NCBI GenBank assembly: GCA_910578395.1
Contig: CAJTPZ010000002.1
Coordinates: 186,242-250,241, forward strand
Source: an uncultured Muribaculaceae bacterium
GTDB lineage: Bacteria; Bacteroidota; Bacteroidia; Bacteroidales; Muribaculaceae
Length of the DNA stretch: 64,000 nt
Direction of reading: 5' to 3'
Part shown: positions 43,611 through 53,128 of the stretch, one piece after another
Layout of the letters: each line of letters begins with the position of its first letter
Numbering within the stretch: position 1 is the first letter of the stretch
Notes under the pieces: generated by a model
Told to the model about the DNA's origin: nothing
The model's input: the letters and a program-made list of their open reading frames with translations, nothing else
Databases searched by the model: none
Program-made: the position numbers and the translations under genes

Positions 43611-44996
43611 TTATTTCCCTTCGACAATATCCATGATGCGTTGCGGTATCGAAGTATTGTCGATGATACCCGAGAAGTCTTGGCAATCCACTCCTATTGC
43701 ATACACAGGTGTATAGCCTCCGGTATGTCCGGTTGTTGTCCATCCTATACCGCATATATCGTTGAATACTTTGAAAACGGCAGTAGTGAATCCGCTGAAA
43801 TTGTTGTAGAGAGTCTTCTGTTCGTCGCCGCTACGCTGCTCAAAAGTCTGCTCAAACTTCTCTTTAAGCATTTCTGTCTGCTTTTCGTTTACAGGAACAG
43901 CTGTCCAGAAACCGAGTTTTTCTGTAAGAAGTTCTTTCATATCATCCCATCGGTATATGCGACGAGATCTAAGCATAGCTTTCAGCAAATCGTTGAATCC
44001 ATCTTTGGAAATGCGTTGAGAATCAATATAGAGCGGACGGAAATCGTAGCTTAGAAACGAGTTTCCGATGCTGAGACCACCGGTATCGTGGTCGGCTGTT
44101 ACTACGATGAGAGTTTCATCGGGATGCTGTAGATAGAATTTGTAAGCTATTTCCAATGCTTCGTTGAAACTGATTATATCCTTTATCACAGTGCCGCCGT
44201 CCTGGCTGTGAGCCGCATGGTCGATATCACCGCCTTCTACCATCATGAAAAATTTATCGGGGCTCCACTTCATCAGATGGTCAAGACATGCTTGTGTTAT
44301 GTCAGGAAGAAGTATTCCGCCATTTACTGAATCGATAGCATAGGCGGGTTTGCTCACTATGCTGTCGGGGAACACCATGAAGACTTTTTTGCTTTTTGAA
44401 GCTCGTGCTTCGTCGATGCCCTTTAAATAATCTACATTGTTCTTTTTGAATGCATCAAGGATTCCGGTGTCTTTTCCGTCTTTATCCTTAAGTCCGCGAA
44501 GATATGATCCGGCTATAAACTCATATCCGCATTCTGCCGCCTGCTTTCCTATCTGGGCATGCATTCCACGGTTTGGCACATGGGCATAGAATGCACCCGG
44601 TGTGGCATCGTCGGGGCATACATTGGTAGTAATGCCTATGCCGTAGCCTTTTTCTTGTAGTCGCTTGGCAATAGAGGTCACAGAAACAGTATCGGCGTCC
44701 ATTCCGATCATACTGTTTTTGGTCTTGTGTCCGGTGGCAAGAGCGGTGCCTGCGGCGGCAGAATCGGTCACAGGCCGTGTCGCTGAATATGTGGTTGCAT
44801 TTCCGATTGCGGGAAACTGCATCATAAGCAGGGGGGTATCGTTGCCTTTCAGCCGATTGTAAGTCTGTGCGGCAAGAGTATGAGGCACACCCATGCCGTC
44901 GCCGATGAAATAGAATATGTAACGTGGCGCATCGGCAACAGCAGATGTTGTGGCCAATGAAAGAGCCGCAGAGACAAGAATGGATTTAAGGTTCAT
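43611..44996 (-). CDS. phoA: Alkaline phosphatase, exported
   Basis: 461 aa. Signal peptide MNLKSILVSAALSLATTSAVA. Metal and catalytic residues: FIGDGMG, PVTDSAAAGTALATGHKT (nucleophile Ser), GGDIDHAAHSQDG and VVTADHDTGG. It releases phosphate from monoesters in the periplasm. A -7 element lies 31 bases upstream. I see no pho-box-like repeat. Confidence 0.94.
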   Translation of the reverse strand: MNLKSILVSAALSLATTSAVADAPRYIFYFIGDGMGVPHTLAAQTYNRLKGNDTPLLMMQFPAIGNATTYSATRPVTDSAAAGTALATGHKTKNSMIGMDADTVSVTSIAKRLQEKGYGIGITTNVCPDDATPGAFYAHVPNRGMHAQIGKQAAECGYEFIAGSYLRGLKDKDGKDTGILDAFKKNNVDYLKGIDEARASKSKKVFMVFPDSIVSKPAYAIDSVNGGILLPDITQACLDHLMKWSPDKFFMMVEGGDIDHAAHSQDGGTVIKDIISFNEALEIAYKFYLQHPDETLIVVTADHDTGGLSIGNSFLSYDFRPLYIDSQRISKDGFNDLLKAMLRSRRIYRWDDMKELLTEKLGFWTAVPVNEKQTEMLKEKFEQTFEQRSGDEQKTLYNNFSGFTTAVFKVFNDICGIGWTTTGHTGGYTPVYAIGVDCQDFSGIIDNTSIPQRIMDIVEGK

Positions 44997-45026
44997 AATT
45001 ATCAGATAGTAACATTTGAGATGCTA

Positions 45027-45034
45027 CAAATTTA
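45027..45034 (-). promoter_or_regulatory. -7 element (TAAATTTG) of phoA
   Basis: TAAATTTG on the minus strand, 30 bases before the phoA ATG. Confidence 0.5.
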
Positions 45035-45125
45035 ACTAATTTTAGACAGGATGGACAATAGGTTTGCAATTAAACTTTCATAAATTGCAGAGGTCAAAAA
45101 CAAACAACACACAAATGTCTCGGCT

Positions 45126-46085
45126 ATGAACAGATTATTTTTCAAAACATGCGTGATAGCTGTTGCTGTAGCAATCTGCTCGTCGACTTCCTGGGCAGAT
45201 AACCGTCGTGATAACAGAGGAGACGGACAGCGTCAGCATGGAACAGAGCAGCGGGGACAGCGTCCTGGCACACGAAACAACCGCACAGAAACAAAGGCGC
45301 AAAAAAACAGGAATAAAGATAAAAGTTTCTCAGATTCAAGACGTCCCGATAATCACGATAAGGTAAAACCGGACAGCAAAAAAAATAATCGGCCTGTGCC
45401 GGGACAGCGTCCGGGAGCAAATAAGCCGGCTGCGCCTGACAAATGGGACCGGAACCGTCCATCTCATTCGTCTCCTGCCCATAGGCCATCGTCCCCTCAC
45501 CGTCCTTCTCATCCGATAGCTCCGCCACATCCGGCTCCAAAGCCTGCTCCCCGTCCGCATCCGCATCATGGAGCTTTTGTGCCGCACCACCCTCATGCGC
45601 CGTTTTATGTACATGCTCCCCGCCCAAGACCGCATCGTCCGGCGGTATGGCGTCCTGTTGGCCGTCCGATTTCTTTTGGTCAGGCTCTTCTTGGTCTGAC
45701 ACTCGGTGCTACATTCAATATCTCTCTTGAATATCTTTATGATAGCGGTTATACTGTAGGCGGTTATGGGTCGGATGCCATATACCTCAACAATGTCAGT
45801 ATGATGAACTATCTTTGGCCTGAGGCATCGATGTTCTATCGAGGCGGAAGACTTGTATCTACAGTCTATACCTATGCGTCGGCTTATAATAACGCATCCC
45901 GTTACAATAATCTGCTAAACATGCTCACGATGAATTATGGTTCTCCTTATGTCACTCCTACCGATCGGGGTATGTCGTCAACATGGTGGAATGGTGACGG
46001 GTCATACGTAACTCTCAATTATGAGTCGGGTTATGGACCTTCAGGTTCTTTGGGATATTATACTACACTTACTTTCGGCAATTGA
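45126..46085 (+). CDS. Exported protein with long disordered His/Pro/Arg-rich region
   Basis: 319 aa. Signal peptide about 1-24 (ending SWA). Residues 25-180 are disordered: first Arg/Asn/Gln/Asp rich, then Pro/His repeats such as HRPSSPHRPSHP and RPHPHHGAFVPHHPHAP. The C-terminal 130 residues form a Tyr/Ser/Asn-rich, probably beta-structured domain (SLEYLYDSGYTVGGYGSD). I do not recognise the family. Metal binding by the His stretch or a surface/matrix role is possible but unproven. Confidence 0.6.
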   Translation: MNRLFFKTCVIAVAVAICSSTSWADNRRDNRGDGQRQHGTEQRGQRPGTRNNRTETKAQKNRNKDKSFSDSRRPDNHDKVKPDSKKNNRPVPGQRPGANKPAAPDKWDRNRPSHSSPAHRPSSPHRPSHPIAPPHPAPKPAPRPHPHHGAFVPHHPHAPFYVHAPRPRPHRPAVWRPVGRPISFGQALLGLTLGATFNISLEYLYDSGYTVGGYGSDAIYLNNVSMMNYLWPEASMFYRGGRLVSTVYTYASAYNNASRYNNLLNMLTMNYGSPYVTPTDRGMSSTWWNGDGSYVTLNYESGYGPSGSLGYYTTLTFGN

Positions 46086-46100
46086 AATCAGGACATAATG

Positions 46101-46150
46101 TCATATACAACAGCAGGAGTCTCTATAGAGGCTCCTGCTGTTGTATATGA
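46101..46150. repeat. 50-nt near-perfect palindrome between convergent genes
   Basis: The two 25-base halves match as inverted repeats except for one position (a T opposite G, still pairable in RNA). TCATATACAACAGCAGGAG on the left, its complement on the right, and CTCTATAGAG at the centre. No U tract follows on either side, so it may act as a bidirectional terminator of unusual type or as a cruciform/protein site. Confidence 0.85.
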
Positions 46151-46157
46151 GGCTTGT

Positions 46158-47741
46158 TTATTTTGTTGCGGCAAGTGGAGGGTAGTCTACGGAGTAGTGA
46201 AGCCCTCGTGATTCCTTACGTTCTTTTGCCTGGCGCATTATGAGATAAGCTACATCTATAACATTGCGTAGCTCACATATATCGCGGGAGACTTTGGAGT
46301 GTCTGAACAGGTTTTCGGTTTCGCGATATAGTATATCGAGTCGATTCCATGCACGATCGAGTCTCAGATTGCTTCTTACGATGCCGACATAGTATCCCAT
46401 AATCTGGTTTACTTCTTTCAGGCTCTGTGTTATTAGCACCATTTCCTCAGGGTGGCGCGTCCCTTCATCATTCCAGTCAGGTATGTCGTTGCGGAATGAG
46501 TACCTCGATAGTGTAGAGCGCGAGTGACTTGCTGCGGCTTCTGCATATACTACTGCCTCTATCAGAGAGTTTGATGCAAGACGGTTTCCTCCGTGCAGTC
46601 CGGTGCAGGAGCATTCTCCCAAAGCATAGAGCCGATGGATTGTCGACTCGCCGTTACCGTCGACCTTGATGCCTCCGCAAAGATAGTGTGCGGCAGGGGC
46701 TACAGGAATATAGTCTTTTGTGATGTCGATACCAGTCTCAAGACAGTGCTGATATATATTGGGGAAATGACGTTTGGTTTCTTCCGGATCTTTGTGGGTG
46801 ACGTCGAGATATACATGGTCGTCTCCGTTTAGCTTCATTTCGCTGTCGATAGCACGGGCTACGATGTCGCGTGGGGCAAGTGACAGGCGGGGATCATATT
46901 TGTGCATGAATTCCTCTCCCTTGAGATTGCGCAATACGGCTCCGTATCCTCGCATAGCTTCAGTGATAAGAAATGACGGGCGGTCACCGGGATTGTATAG
47001 AGCTGTCGGATGGAACTGGATAAACTCCATATCCTTTATCACGCCTTTTGCACGATGCACCATAGCTATGCCGTCGCCGGTAGCCACGAGTGGATTGGTT
47101 GTTGTCAGATACACGGCTCCTACGCCACCTGTGGCAAGCACTGTGACACGTCCTTGATATGTGTCGACCTCTCCTGTCTCGGTGTCCAGGACGTATGCTC
47201 CATAGCAAGCTATGTCAGGTGTGCGGTGTGTGACAATTTTCCCCAAATGGTGCTGAGTGATAAGTTCGACTGCAAAACGGTGCTCAAGCACGTCGATATA
47301 TGGATTTTCTCTGACGGCCCGTATCAGGCTTTGCTGGATTTCAAAACCGGTATTGTCGGCATGATGCAGGATGCGGAATTCCGAGTGTCCGCCCTCGCGG
47401 TGCAGATCAAACTCTCCGTCGGCATTCCGGTCAAAATCAACACCCCACTCAAGCAAAGCCCTGATTTGTCCGGGTGCACCTTTTACGACTTTTTCAACAG
47501 CCTCACGATCACTAAGCCAGTCACCTGCGACCATAGTATCGTGAATGTGTTTGTCGAAATCGTCGACAAGAAGGTTGGTCACCGAGGCTATGCCGCCTTG
47601 GGCAAGAGCAGTATTTGCTTCCTCAAGTGTCGATTTGCATAAAAGGGCAACCCGGGCACCTTCGTGTCCTGCGACTTTCAAGGCAAAGCTCATGCCGGCT
47701 ATGCCAGACCCTATTACAAGATAGTCATACTGCTGATTCAT
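46158..47741 (-). CDS. nadB: L-aspartate oxidase
   Basis: 527 aa. FAD motif YLVIGSGIAGMSFALK; substrate region GGHSEFRILHHAD; EFIQFHPTALY; CGGIKVDGNGES and GLHGGNRLASNSLIEAVVYA. It oxidises aspartate to iminoaspartate for NadA. Gap to sdaA upstream is 52 bases. Confidence 0.96.
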   Translation of the reverse strand: MNQQYDYLVIGSGIAGMSFALKVAGHEGARVALLCKSTLEEANTALAQGGIASVTNLLVDDFDKHIHDTMVAGDWLSDREAVEKVVKGAPGQIRALLEWGVDFDRNADGEFDLHREGGHSEFRILHHADNTGFEIQQSLIRAVRENPYIDVLEHRFAVELITQHHLGKIVTHRTPDIACYGAYVLDTETGEVDTYQGRVTVLATGGVGAVYLTTTNPLVATGDGIAMVHRAKGVIKDMEFIQFHPTALYNPGDRPSFLITEAMRGYGAVLRNLKGEEFMHKYDPRLSLAPRDIVARAIDSEMKLNGDDHVYLDVTHKDPEETKRHFPNIYQHCLETGIDITKDYIPVAPAAHYLCGGIKVDGNGESTIHRLYALGECSCTGLHGGNRLASNSLIEAVVYAEAAASHSRSTLSRYSFRNDIPDWNDEGTRHPEEMVLITQSLKEVNQIMGYYVGIVRSNLRLDRAWNRLDILYRETENLFRHSKVSRDICELRNVIDVAYLIMRQAKERKESRGLHYSVDYPPLAATK

Positions 47742-47793
47742 AGAGTATGAATTGAAGTTTGTTTAGTCTTCAGGCTTCGCTGATGTTTATTGG

Positions 47794-48993
47794 TTATCTG
47801 ATGGCGGCAAGGCCTCCCTGAGAAGTCTCTTTGTAGAGGCTTGGTATGTCGTGTCCGGTTTGCTTCATTACCTCTACGATACGGTCGAATGTAACTGTGT
47901 GCCTTCCGTCAGAAAAAGCTGCATATAGATTGGCGTCGAGCGCTCGTGCGGCGGCATAGGCGTTGCGTTCAATACATGGCACCTGAACGAGGCCGCATAC
48001 CGGGTCACAGGTCAATCCGAGATGATGCTCCAGTCCCATCTCCGCAGAATATTCGATCTGAGCCGGTGTGCCGCCGAAAAGTTGTGATGCGGCAGCTGCT
48101 GCCATAGCGCATGCGACACCTACTTCGCCCTGGCATCCGACTTCGGCACCTGACACCGAAGCATTGTGTTTGACAACATTGCCAAATAGCCCGGCTGTGG
48201 CAAGAGCTCTCAGAATGCGTTGTTCGGAAAACCCTTTTGAAGTGGAGAGATGATACAGGACTGCAGGAACTATTCCGCAGGATCCACATGTTGGTGCTGT
48301 GACAATCATTCCTCCGGATGCGTTTTCCTCACTCACGGCAAGTGCATAGGCATATACCAGTCCTCTGCTCTTGAGGCTTGGATTATAGCCTGTCGCATGC
48401 ACGTAGTAGCTGACAGCTTTACGTCTCAGTCCAAGCCCGCCAGGAAGCACACCTTCGGCTTCTATTCCGCGTTCGACTGCCTCTTTCATAACTTTCCATA
48501 CTTCTCGCAGGTAGTTCCATATATCAGGTCCTTCGCAGATGTCGACATATTCCCAGAAGCTACGCCCTGTTTCTTCGCACCATTTAAGAATCTCACTTAT
48601 GGTGTTCATGTCGTAGACCTGTTCGTCGGAGCCTGAACGGGACTCTCCTTCATGAACTATATCACCGCCTCCTATACTGTAGACAGTGTCTGATTCGGTT
48701 ACATTTCCATCCTTGTCAAGAGCTTCAAGAAGCATGGCATTAGGATGAAATGGGAGAAATACGTCGGGTTTCCAGATTATATCGGTTTTGGCTTGGGGGG
48801 TCAGTTCTTCAAGAATGGCTTTGTCGGTAAGGTGTCCTGCGCCGGTAGCGGCAAGTGAACCGAAGAGCGTGACACGGTAACCTGAAGCATCCGGTGTTTT
48901 GTTGCGAAACTGCTCAGCCGCCTTTCGCGGTCCCATTGTGTGGGAGCTGGATGGGCCGTGACCGATTTTGAAAATTTTTCTGATTGATTCCAT
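47794..48993 (-). CDS. sdaA: L-serine ammonia-lyase (iron-sulphur type)
   Basis: 399 aa from ATG 48993 (MESIRKIFKIGHGPSSSHT); the longer frame overlaps rmuC and is not family-like. Cluster Cys residues are in TAPTCGSCGIVPA and LTCDPVCGLVQVPCIERNA. Single-chain enzyme converting serine to pyruvate and ammonia. It follows rmuC by 19 bases. Confidence 0.93.
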   Translation of the reverse strand: MESIRKIFKIGHGPSSSHTMGPRKAAEQFRNKTPDASGYRVTLFGSLAATGAGHLTDKAILEELTPQAKTDIIWKPDVFLPFHPNAMLLEALDKDGNVTESDTVYSIGGGDIVHEGESRSGSDEQVYDMNTISEILKWCEETGRSFWEYVDICEGPDIWNYLREVWKVMKEAVERGIEAEGVLPGGLGLRRKAVSYYVHATGYNPSLKSRGLVYAYALAVSEENASGGMIVTAPTCGSCGIVPAVLYHLSTSKGFSEQRILRALATAGLFGNVVKHNASVSGAEVGCQGEVGVACAMAAAAASQLFGGTPAQIEYSAEMGLEHHLGLTCDPVCGLVQVPCIERNAYAAARALDANLYAAFSDGRHTVTFDRIVEVMKQTGHDIPSLYKETSQGGLAAIR

Positions 48994-49012
48994 ATTTCTA
49001 TGTAGAGGGGAT

Positions 49013-50263
49013 TCAGGTGTTTGGCAATGAGTTGTCGATATCCTCTTCGCCGCAGTCGATAGACATAGGTAATGGTTCCTTGATTTTTGCGCCAAGAGTT
49101 TCAAGCCGTTTGGCGCGTGCTGCAAGAGATCCTTTGCCCTGAAGTTTTATAAATGCTTTGTCATAGGCTTTTCTTGCTGACTCGAGTGCCTTGTCGATGT
49201 TTTGTAGGTCGGTAATAAAACCAACAAACTTGTGATGAAGTTCTCCGCCTTCGCGGGCAATTTCCATCACATTGCGAGTCACAGTGTCTTGCCGCCACAT
49301 CTGCTCTATTAGTTTGAGCATAGAGATCAGGTGTGTGGGAGATACGATAAGGACGCCTGAGTCGTAGGCTTCCTGCCAGATAGCCGATTCACTCTGCATG
49401 GCGGCAATATAGGCTCCTTCGTTTGGAATAAACATCACAACGAAGTCAAGCTTCTGGTCTCCAACTATGTCGGCATATCTTTTGTCCCGTAGCTTACGCA
49501 TCTGGCTTTTCACGGAAGTCACATGACGAGATGCAGCTTCTTTTCGATCTTCATCGGTTAAAGCTTCTGTCATTTCCATATAGGCAGTAAGTGATACTTT
49601 GGAGTCGATTACGACACAACGTCCGCCTGGATACCTCACTACAACGTCGGGACGCAGGCGTCCTCCGCTTTCATTGAGAAGCTGTCGGCCTGTTTCATCG
49701 CGTGTTACCTGCACGGAAAATTCCCGGCCTTTTGTGAGTCCGCTACGCTCGAGTATCTCTTCAAGCACCATTTCTCCCCAGTTGCCTTGCACTGTTGTGC
49801 CTCCTTTGAGTGCCACACACAATTGCCGTGCTTCGGCGCCTACACTCCGGCTTTCTGCCGATAGCCGCTCGATCTGATCTTTCAGTGAGAATATTTCTCT
49901 TGACTCATGATTGTAGACTTCGTCGACACGTTTGCGAAAAGTCTCGAGTTCATTTCGCAAAGGGGTAAGCAGCTGTTCGAGTCTGTGGTTCTGGTGTTCG
50001 GTCATCGTTTGTGATCCGTCAAGCAAAGCTTGTGATGCCATCAGTTCAAACTGTCGTCGCTGCTCTATTTCGTCGTTATGCGCTTTCTCAAGTCGTTTCT
50101 GCCAGATTTCATCATTTTCCTTCAGATCATGCTGTAGCCTTTCGCTGTCGCGTTTAAGAATTGTATTTTCTGTTTCGAGACGGGCTACCTGTGAAGTCTT
50201 CCCGATCAGAAACACAATAGCGACGGCAAGTGCTGCCGCAAGCATTATCAAGATGATTGTCAT
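49013..50263 (-). CDS. rmuC: DNA recombination protein RmuC homologue
   Basis: 416 aa from ATG 50263 (MTIILIMLAAAL). One N-terminal membrane helix, a long coiled coil (about 25-130), then the RmuC nuclease-like core (VQGNWGEMVLEEILERSGL, RPDVVVRYPGGRCVVIDSKVSL). Linked to limiting sequence inversions and to DNA repair. Upstream TACATTTG gives a leader of about 35 nt. Confidence 0.92.
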   Translation of the reverse strand: MTIILIMLAAALAVAIVFLIGKTSQVARLETENTILKRDSERLQHDLKENDEIWQKRLEKAHNDEIEQRRQFELMASQALLDGSQTMTEHQNHRLEQLLTPLRNELETFRKRVDEVYNHESREIFSLKDQIERLSAESRSVGAEARQLCVALKGGTTVQGNWGEMVLEEILERSGLTKGREFSVQVTRDETGRQLLNESGGRLRPDVVVRYPGGRCVVIDSKVSLTAYMEMTEALTDEDRKEAASRHVTSVKSQMRKLRDKRYADIVGDQKLDFVVMFIPNEGAYIAAMQSESAIWQEAYDSGVLIVSPTHLISMLKLIEQMWRQDTVTRNVMEIAREGGELHHKFVGFITDLQNIDKALESARKAYDKAFIKLQGKGSLAARAKRLETLGAKIKEPLPMSIDCGEEDIDNSLPNT

Positions 50264-50302
50264 TATAGCCGATCGACTTGTTTTTAGAAGAATTATACAT
50301 TG

Positions 50303-50310
50303 CAAATGTA
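50303..50310 (-). promoter_or_regulatory. -7 element (TACATTTG) of rmuC-sdaA
   Basis: TACATTTG on the minus strand, 39 bases before the rmuC ATG. Confidence 0.5.
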
Positions 50311-50407
50311 AATAAAAAAATTCCTATATCTGACTCAAAAAAACAGGCATTGCCGATACATATAAATCATCACGTGAAATACTCTGTTCTTTTTCATCGA
50401 ATAATTG

Positions 50408-50415
50408 TATATTTG
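50408..50415 (+). promoter_or_regulatory. -7 element (TATATTTG) of ilvA
   Basis: TATATTTG 53 bases before the ilvA ATG; predicted leader about 48 nt. Confidence 0.5.
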
Positions 50416-50468
50416 CCGCAGATAGCGGCCTCTTGAAGACCGATCATAGACCAATCTATAATTAAGTC

Positions 50469-51683
50469 ATGCAGGAACTTGATATTTCAGAAGTATTTCG
50501 CGCGCGCGAAGTGCTCAAAGAAGTTGCCAATGAGACCCGTATCATCGGGCCGACTAAGTTGGCTGATTATTGCCAGGTGTATCTCAAGCCGGAAAATATG
50601 CAGCTTACGGGGTCGTTTAAACTGCGCGGTGCATATTATAAGATTTCTCAGCTTTCCGAGGAGGAGAAATCTCGCGGTGTGATTGCGTGTTCTGCCGGCA
50701 ACCATGCGCAGGGTGTGGCCCTTGGAGCCACCCATAATGGTATTAAGTCGGTGATCTGTCTGCCGGCCGGTGCACCTCTCTCTAAAATTGAAGCCACCAA
50801 AGGTTACGGAGCGGAGGTTTGTCTTGTGCCGGGCGTCTATGATGACGCTTATCGCCGCGCGATAGAGCTTCGTGACGAGAAGGGATACACATTTGTCCAT
50901 CCGTTCGATGATCCGTTGGTGATAGCCGGTCAGGGTACGATCGGTGTAGAGATCATCGAGCAGATGAAAGATGTTGATGCTGTCGTCGTGCCTATCGGTG
51001 GCGGCGGTCTTATATCAGGTGTGGCTTTTGCAATAAAGACTTTGCGTCCCGACATCAAGATATACGGAGTTCAGGCAGAGGGAGCACCTTCAATGAAGAA
51101 AGCTCTTGAATGCGGAGAGCGAGGTTGTCTTGAAAAAGTCAGCACTATTGCCGATGGCATTTCGGTGAAGGAGCCCGGTTCTCTTACTTTTGAGATGGTC
51201 AAGCAGTATGTCGATGAAGTTGTTACGGTAAGTGATAATGAAATCGCGGCTGCCATTCTTGCTCTTCTTGAGAAGCAGAAGATGGTTGCCGAGGGTGCGG
51301 GTGCTGTTTCGGTCGCAGCAGTCATGTTCCACAAGCTGCCTGTAGATGGCAAAAAGGTATGTTGTATTGTTTCAGGAGGAAACATCGATGTTAACTTCCT
51401 TAACCGTGTTATCACGCGTGGCCTTGCCAAAAGCGGACGTCTGGCTTCGATAGTCCTTGATCTTCCTGACACACCAGGCGCTCTAAGCGGTGTTGTGAAT
51501 GTGATAGCTGAACTGGGTGGAAATATTCTCTCTGTTACCCATGAGCGCACCACAACTTCGACTCAGGTCAATGGCTGTCTGTTGCACATTGAAATGGAGA
51601 CTCGCAACAATGATCATATCAAAGCGATCAAAAAGGGCCTCATAGACCGAGGCTATCACATTATAGACGATTGTGGTCAATAG
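50469..51683 (+). CDS. ilvA: Threonine ammonia-lyase
   Basis: 404 aa fold-type II PLP enzyme. The PLP Lys is in TGSFKLRGAYYKI; the Gly-rich phosphate loop is PIGGGGLISGV; the Asn loop is SAGNHAQG. A single ACT-type domain (about 325-404) is present, as in the short TdcB/IlvA class. It makes 2-oxobutanoate from threonine. No other ilv genes are adjacent. Confidence 0.94.
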   Translation: MQELDISEVFRAREVLKEVANETRIIGPTKLADYCQVYLKPENMQLTGSFKLRGAYYKISQLSEEEKSRGVIACSAGNHAQGVALGATHNGIKSVICLPAGAPLSKIEATKGYGAEVCLVPGVYDDAYRRAIELRDEKGYTFVHPFDDPLVIAGQGTIGVEIIEQMKDVDAVVVPIGGGGLISGVAFAIKTLRPDIKIYGVQAEGAPSMKKALECGERGCLEKVSTIADGISVKEPGSLTFEMVKQYVDEVVTVSDNEIAAAILALLEKQKMVAEGAGAVSVAAVMFHKLPVDGKKVCCIVSGGNIDVNFLNRVITRGLAKSGRLASIVLDLPDTPGALSGVVNVIAELGGNILSVTHERTTTSTQVNGCLLHIEMETRNNDHIKAIKKGLIDRGYHIIDDCGQ

Positions 51684-51799
51684 GCATGTCAAGGGGCGGA
51701 TTTTCTGAGTCTGGAGAATCTCGGATAACAACCCCGGAATATGACGGCGCGTTTATATGCTGATATGGAATGTTGTTGAATATAAAATATTAGATGTAA

Positions 51800-52474
51800 A
51801 TGCGTTTTCTGATCCTTATATTATTTCTGACAATTATACGTGTCGTCTTCGCCGGAGAGCCGGTCGGAGGCGACACTCTTGTTGTCGGAGCTCCTGATAT
51901 TCGTGTGGTTCTTGACTCGTTGGATCTGGAGGCTGAGGTTCGCCAGAAAGTATACAGAGGAAAGTATCACATGGTTACTGAAGAGGGAGATACGGTGCTT
52001 ATGCTGGTGATGAATCCTGTTACGGTTTTTCCTCCGCTTAAGTTTAAGAATAAGAAGCAGGAGCAGTTTTACTGGCGTACGGTGCGTGATGTCAAGAAGA
52101 CATTGCCTTATGCCAAGCTTATATGTGCTACGTTGCTTGAGACTTATGAGTATATCGAGACTTTCCCGACGCAAAAGGAGCGTGAAGAGTATCTCAAGCG
52201 CATGGAAAAGGAGGTGTTTGAACAGTATAAGCCTGTTTTAAAACAATTTACCCGCAGTCAGGCGCGTCTTTTGGTCAAGCTTATCCAACGGGAGACCAAT
52301 CAAAGCGGTTATGATATATTAAAAGCTTTTCTCGGGTCTTTCAGGGCCGGATTCTGGCAGACATTCGGCCGGCTGTTCGGTGTCAATCTCAAGGGTCAGT
52401 ATCGCCCGGATAGCAACAGTGACGATGCGATAATTGAAAGGGTGTGTGTGGCTGTCGAGATGGGCGTCTTGTAG
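51800..52474 (+). CDS. DUF4294 exported protein
   Basis: 224 aa. Signal peptide MRFLILILFLTIIRVVFA. FYWRTVRDVKKTLPYAKLICATLLETYEY is the DUF4294 core, a Bacteroidota family of unknown function. The C-terminus (FLGSFRAGFWQTFGRLFGVNLKGQYRP) is amphipathic and may touch the membrane. Confidence 0.78.
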   Translation: MRFLILILFLTIIRVVFAGEPVGGDTLVVGAPDIRVVLDSLDLEAEVRQKVYRGKYHMVTEEGDTVLMLVMNPVTVFPPLKFKNKKQEQFYWRTVRDVKKTLPYAKLICATLLETYEYIETFPTQKEREEYLKRMEKEVFEQYKPVLKQFTRSQARLLVKLIQRETNQSGYDILKAFLGSFRAGFWQTFGRLFGVNLKGQYRPDSNSDDAIIERVCVAVEMGVL

Positions 52475-52556
52475 TAAGTATATCCGGTTTTTTGTACTTT
52501 TAACAAAGTTTAACTGCAAAGATACTCGTAATCTTATTGCTGATAATAGGCTAAAG

Positions 52557-52587
52557 TTGGTAATAATGAATTAAATGCTTAATTTTG
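52557..52587 (+). promoter_or_regulatory. Promoter of the rpsL ribosomal operon (TTGG-N19-TAATTTTG)
   Basis: TTGG (52557-52560), 19 nt, TAATTTTG (52580-52587). Predicted start near 52593, leaving a leader of about 145 nt before rpsL, long enough for autoregulatory structure. Confidence 0.7.
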
Positions 52588-52738
52588 CGTCGCTTTTATG
52601 GAGTATCGTAATCTCTCGATAACAATAACTCTTTGTGTTATAACTCGTTAGGTGTGTCGGGTAGATGCGTGAGTATAAAAGTAATGATTGAAAAAGTAAT
52701 TGTAAACCCAAGACAATAGTATAATTAACTGAACTAAG

Positions 52739-53128
52739 ATGCCTACTATTCAGCAATTAGTGAGAAAAGGTCGTCAGGCTTCAGTGGACAAGAGCAAGTC
52801 TCCTGCACTTGATTCATGTCCCCAGCGTCGTGGTGTGTGCGTTCGCGTTTACACTACAACCCCTAAGAAGCCTAACTCGGCTATGCGAAAGGTGGCGCGT
52901 GTGCGTCTTACCAATGGCAAGGAGGTTAACTCCTACATCCCCGGCGAGGGTCACAACCTGCAGGAGCACTCGATTGTGCTTGTTCGTGGCGGTCGTGTAA
53001 AAGACCTTCCCGGTGTACGTTACCATATCGTTCGCGGTACGCTTGATACAAGCGGTGTGAAGGATCGCACCCAGCGTCGCTCGAAGTATGGTGCCAAGCG
53101 CCCCAAGGCCGGTGCAGCCAAGAAGTAA
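52739..53128 (+). CDS. rpsL: 30S ribosomal protein S12
   Basis: 129 aa. [19 protein letters not shown] and [17 protein letters not shown] are the decoding-centre loops. The PKKPNSA Lys is the residue whose change gives streptomycin resistance in other species; here it is the susceptible form. First gene of the str-type operon. Confidence 0.98.
   Translation: MPTIQQLVRKGRQASVDKSKSPALDSCPQRRGVCVRVYTTTPKKPNSAMRKVARVRLTNGKEVNSYIPGEGHNLQEHSIVLVRGGRVKDLPGVRYHIVRGTLDTSGVKDRTQRRSKYGAKRPKAGAAKK

Noticed and set aside
48994-49125. 44-codon N-terminal extension of sdaA
   Set aside because: It overlaps rmuC, and the family begins at MESIRKIFKIG.
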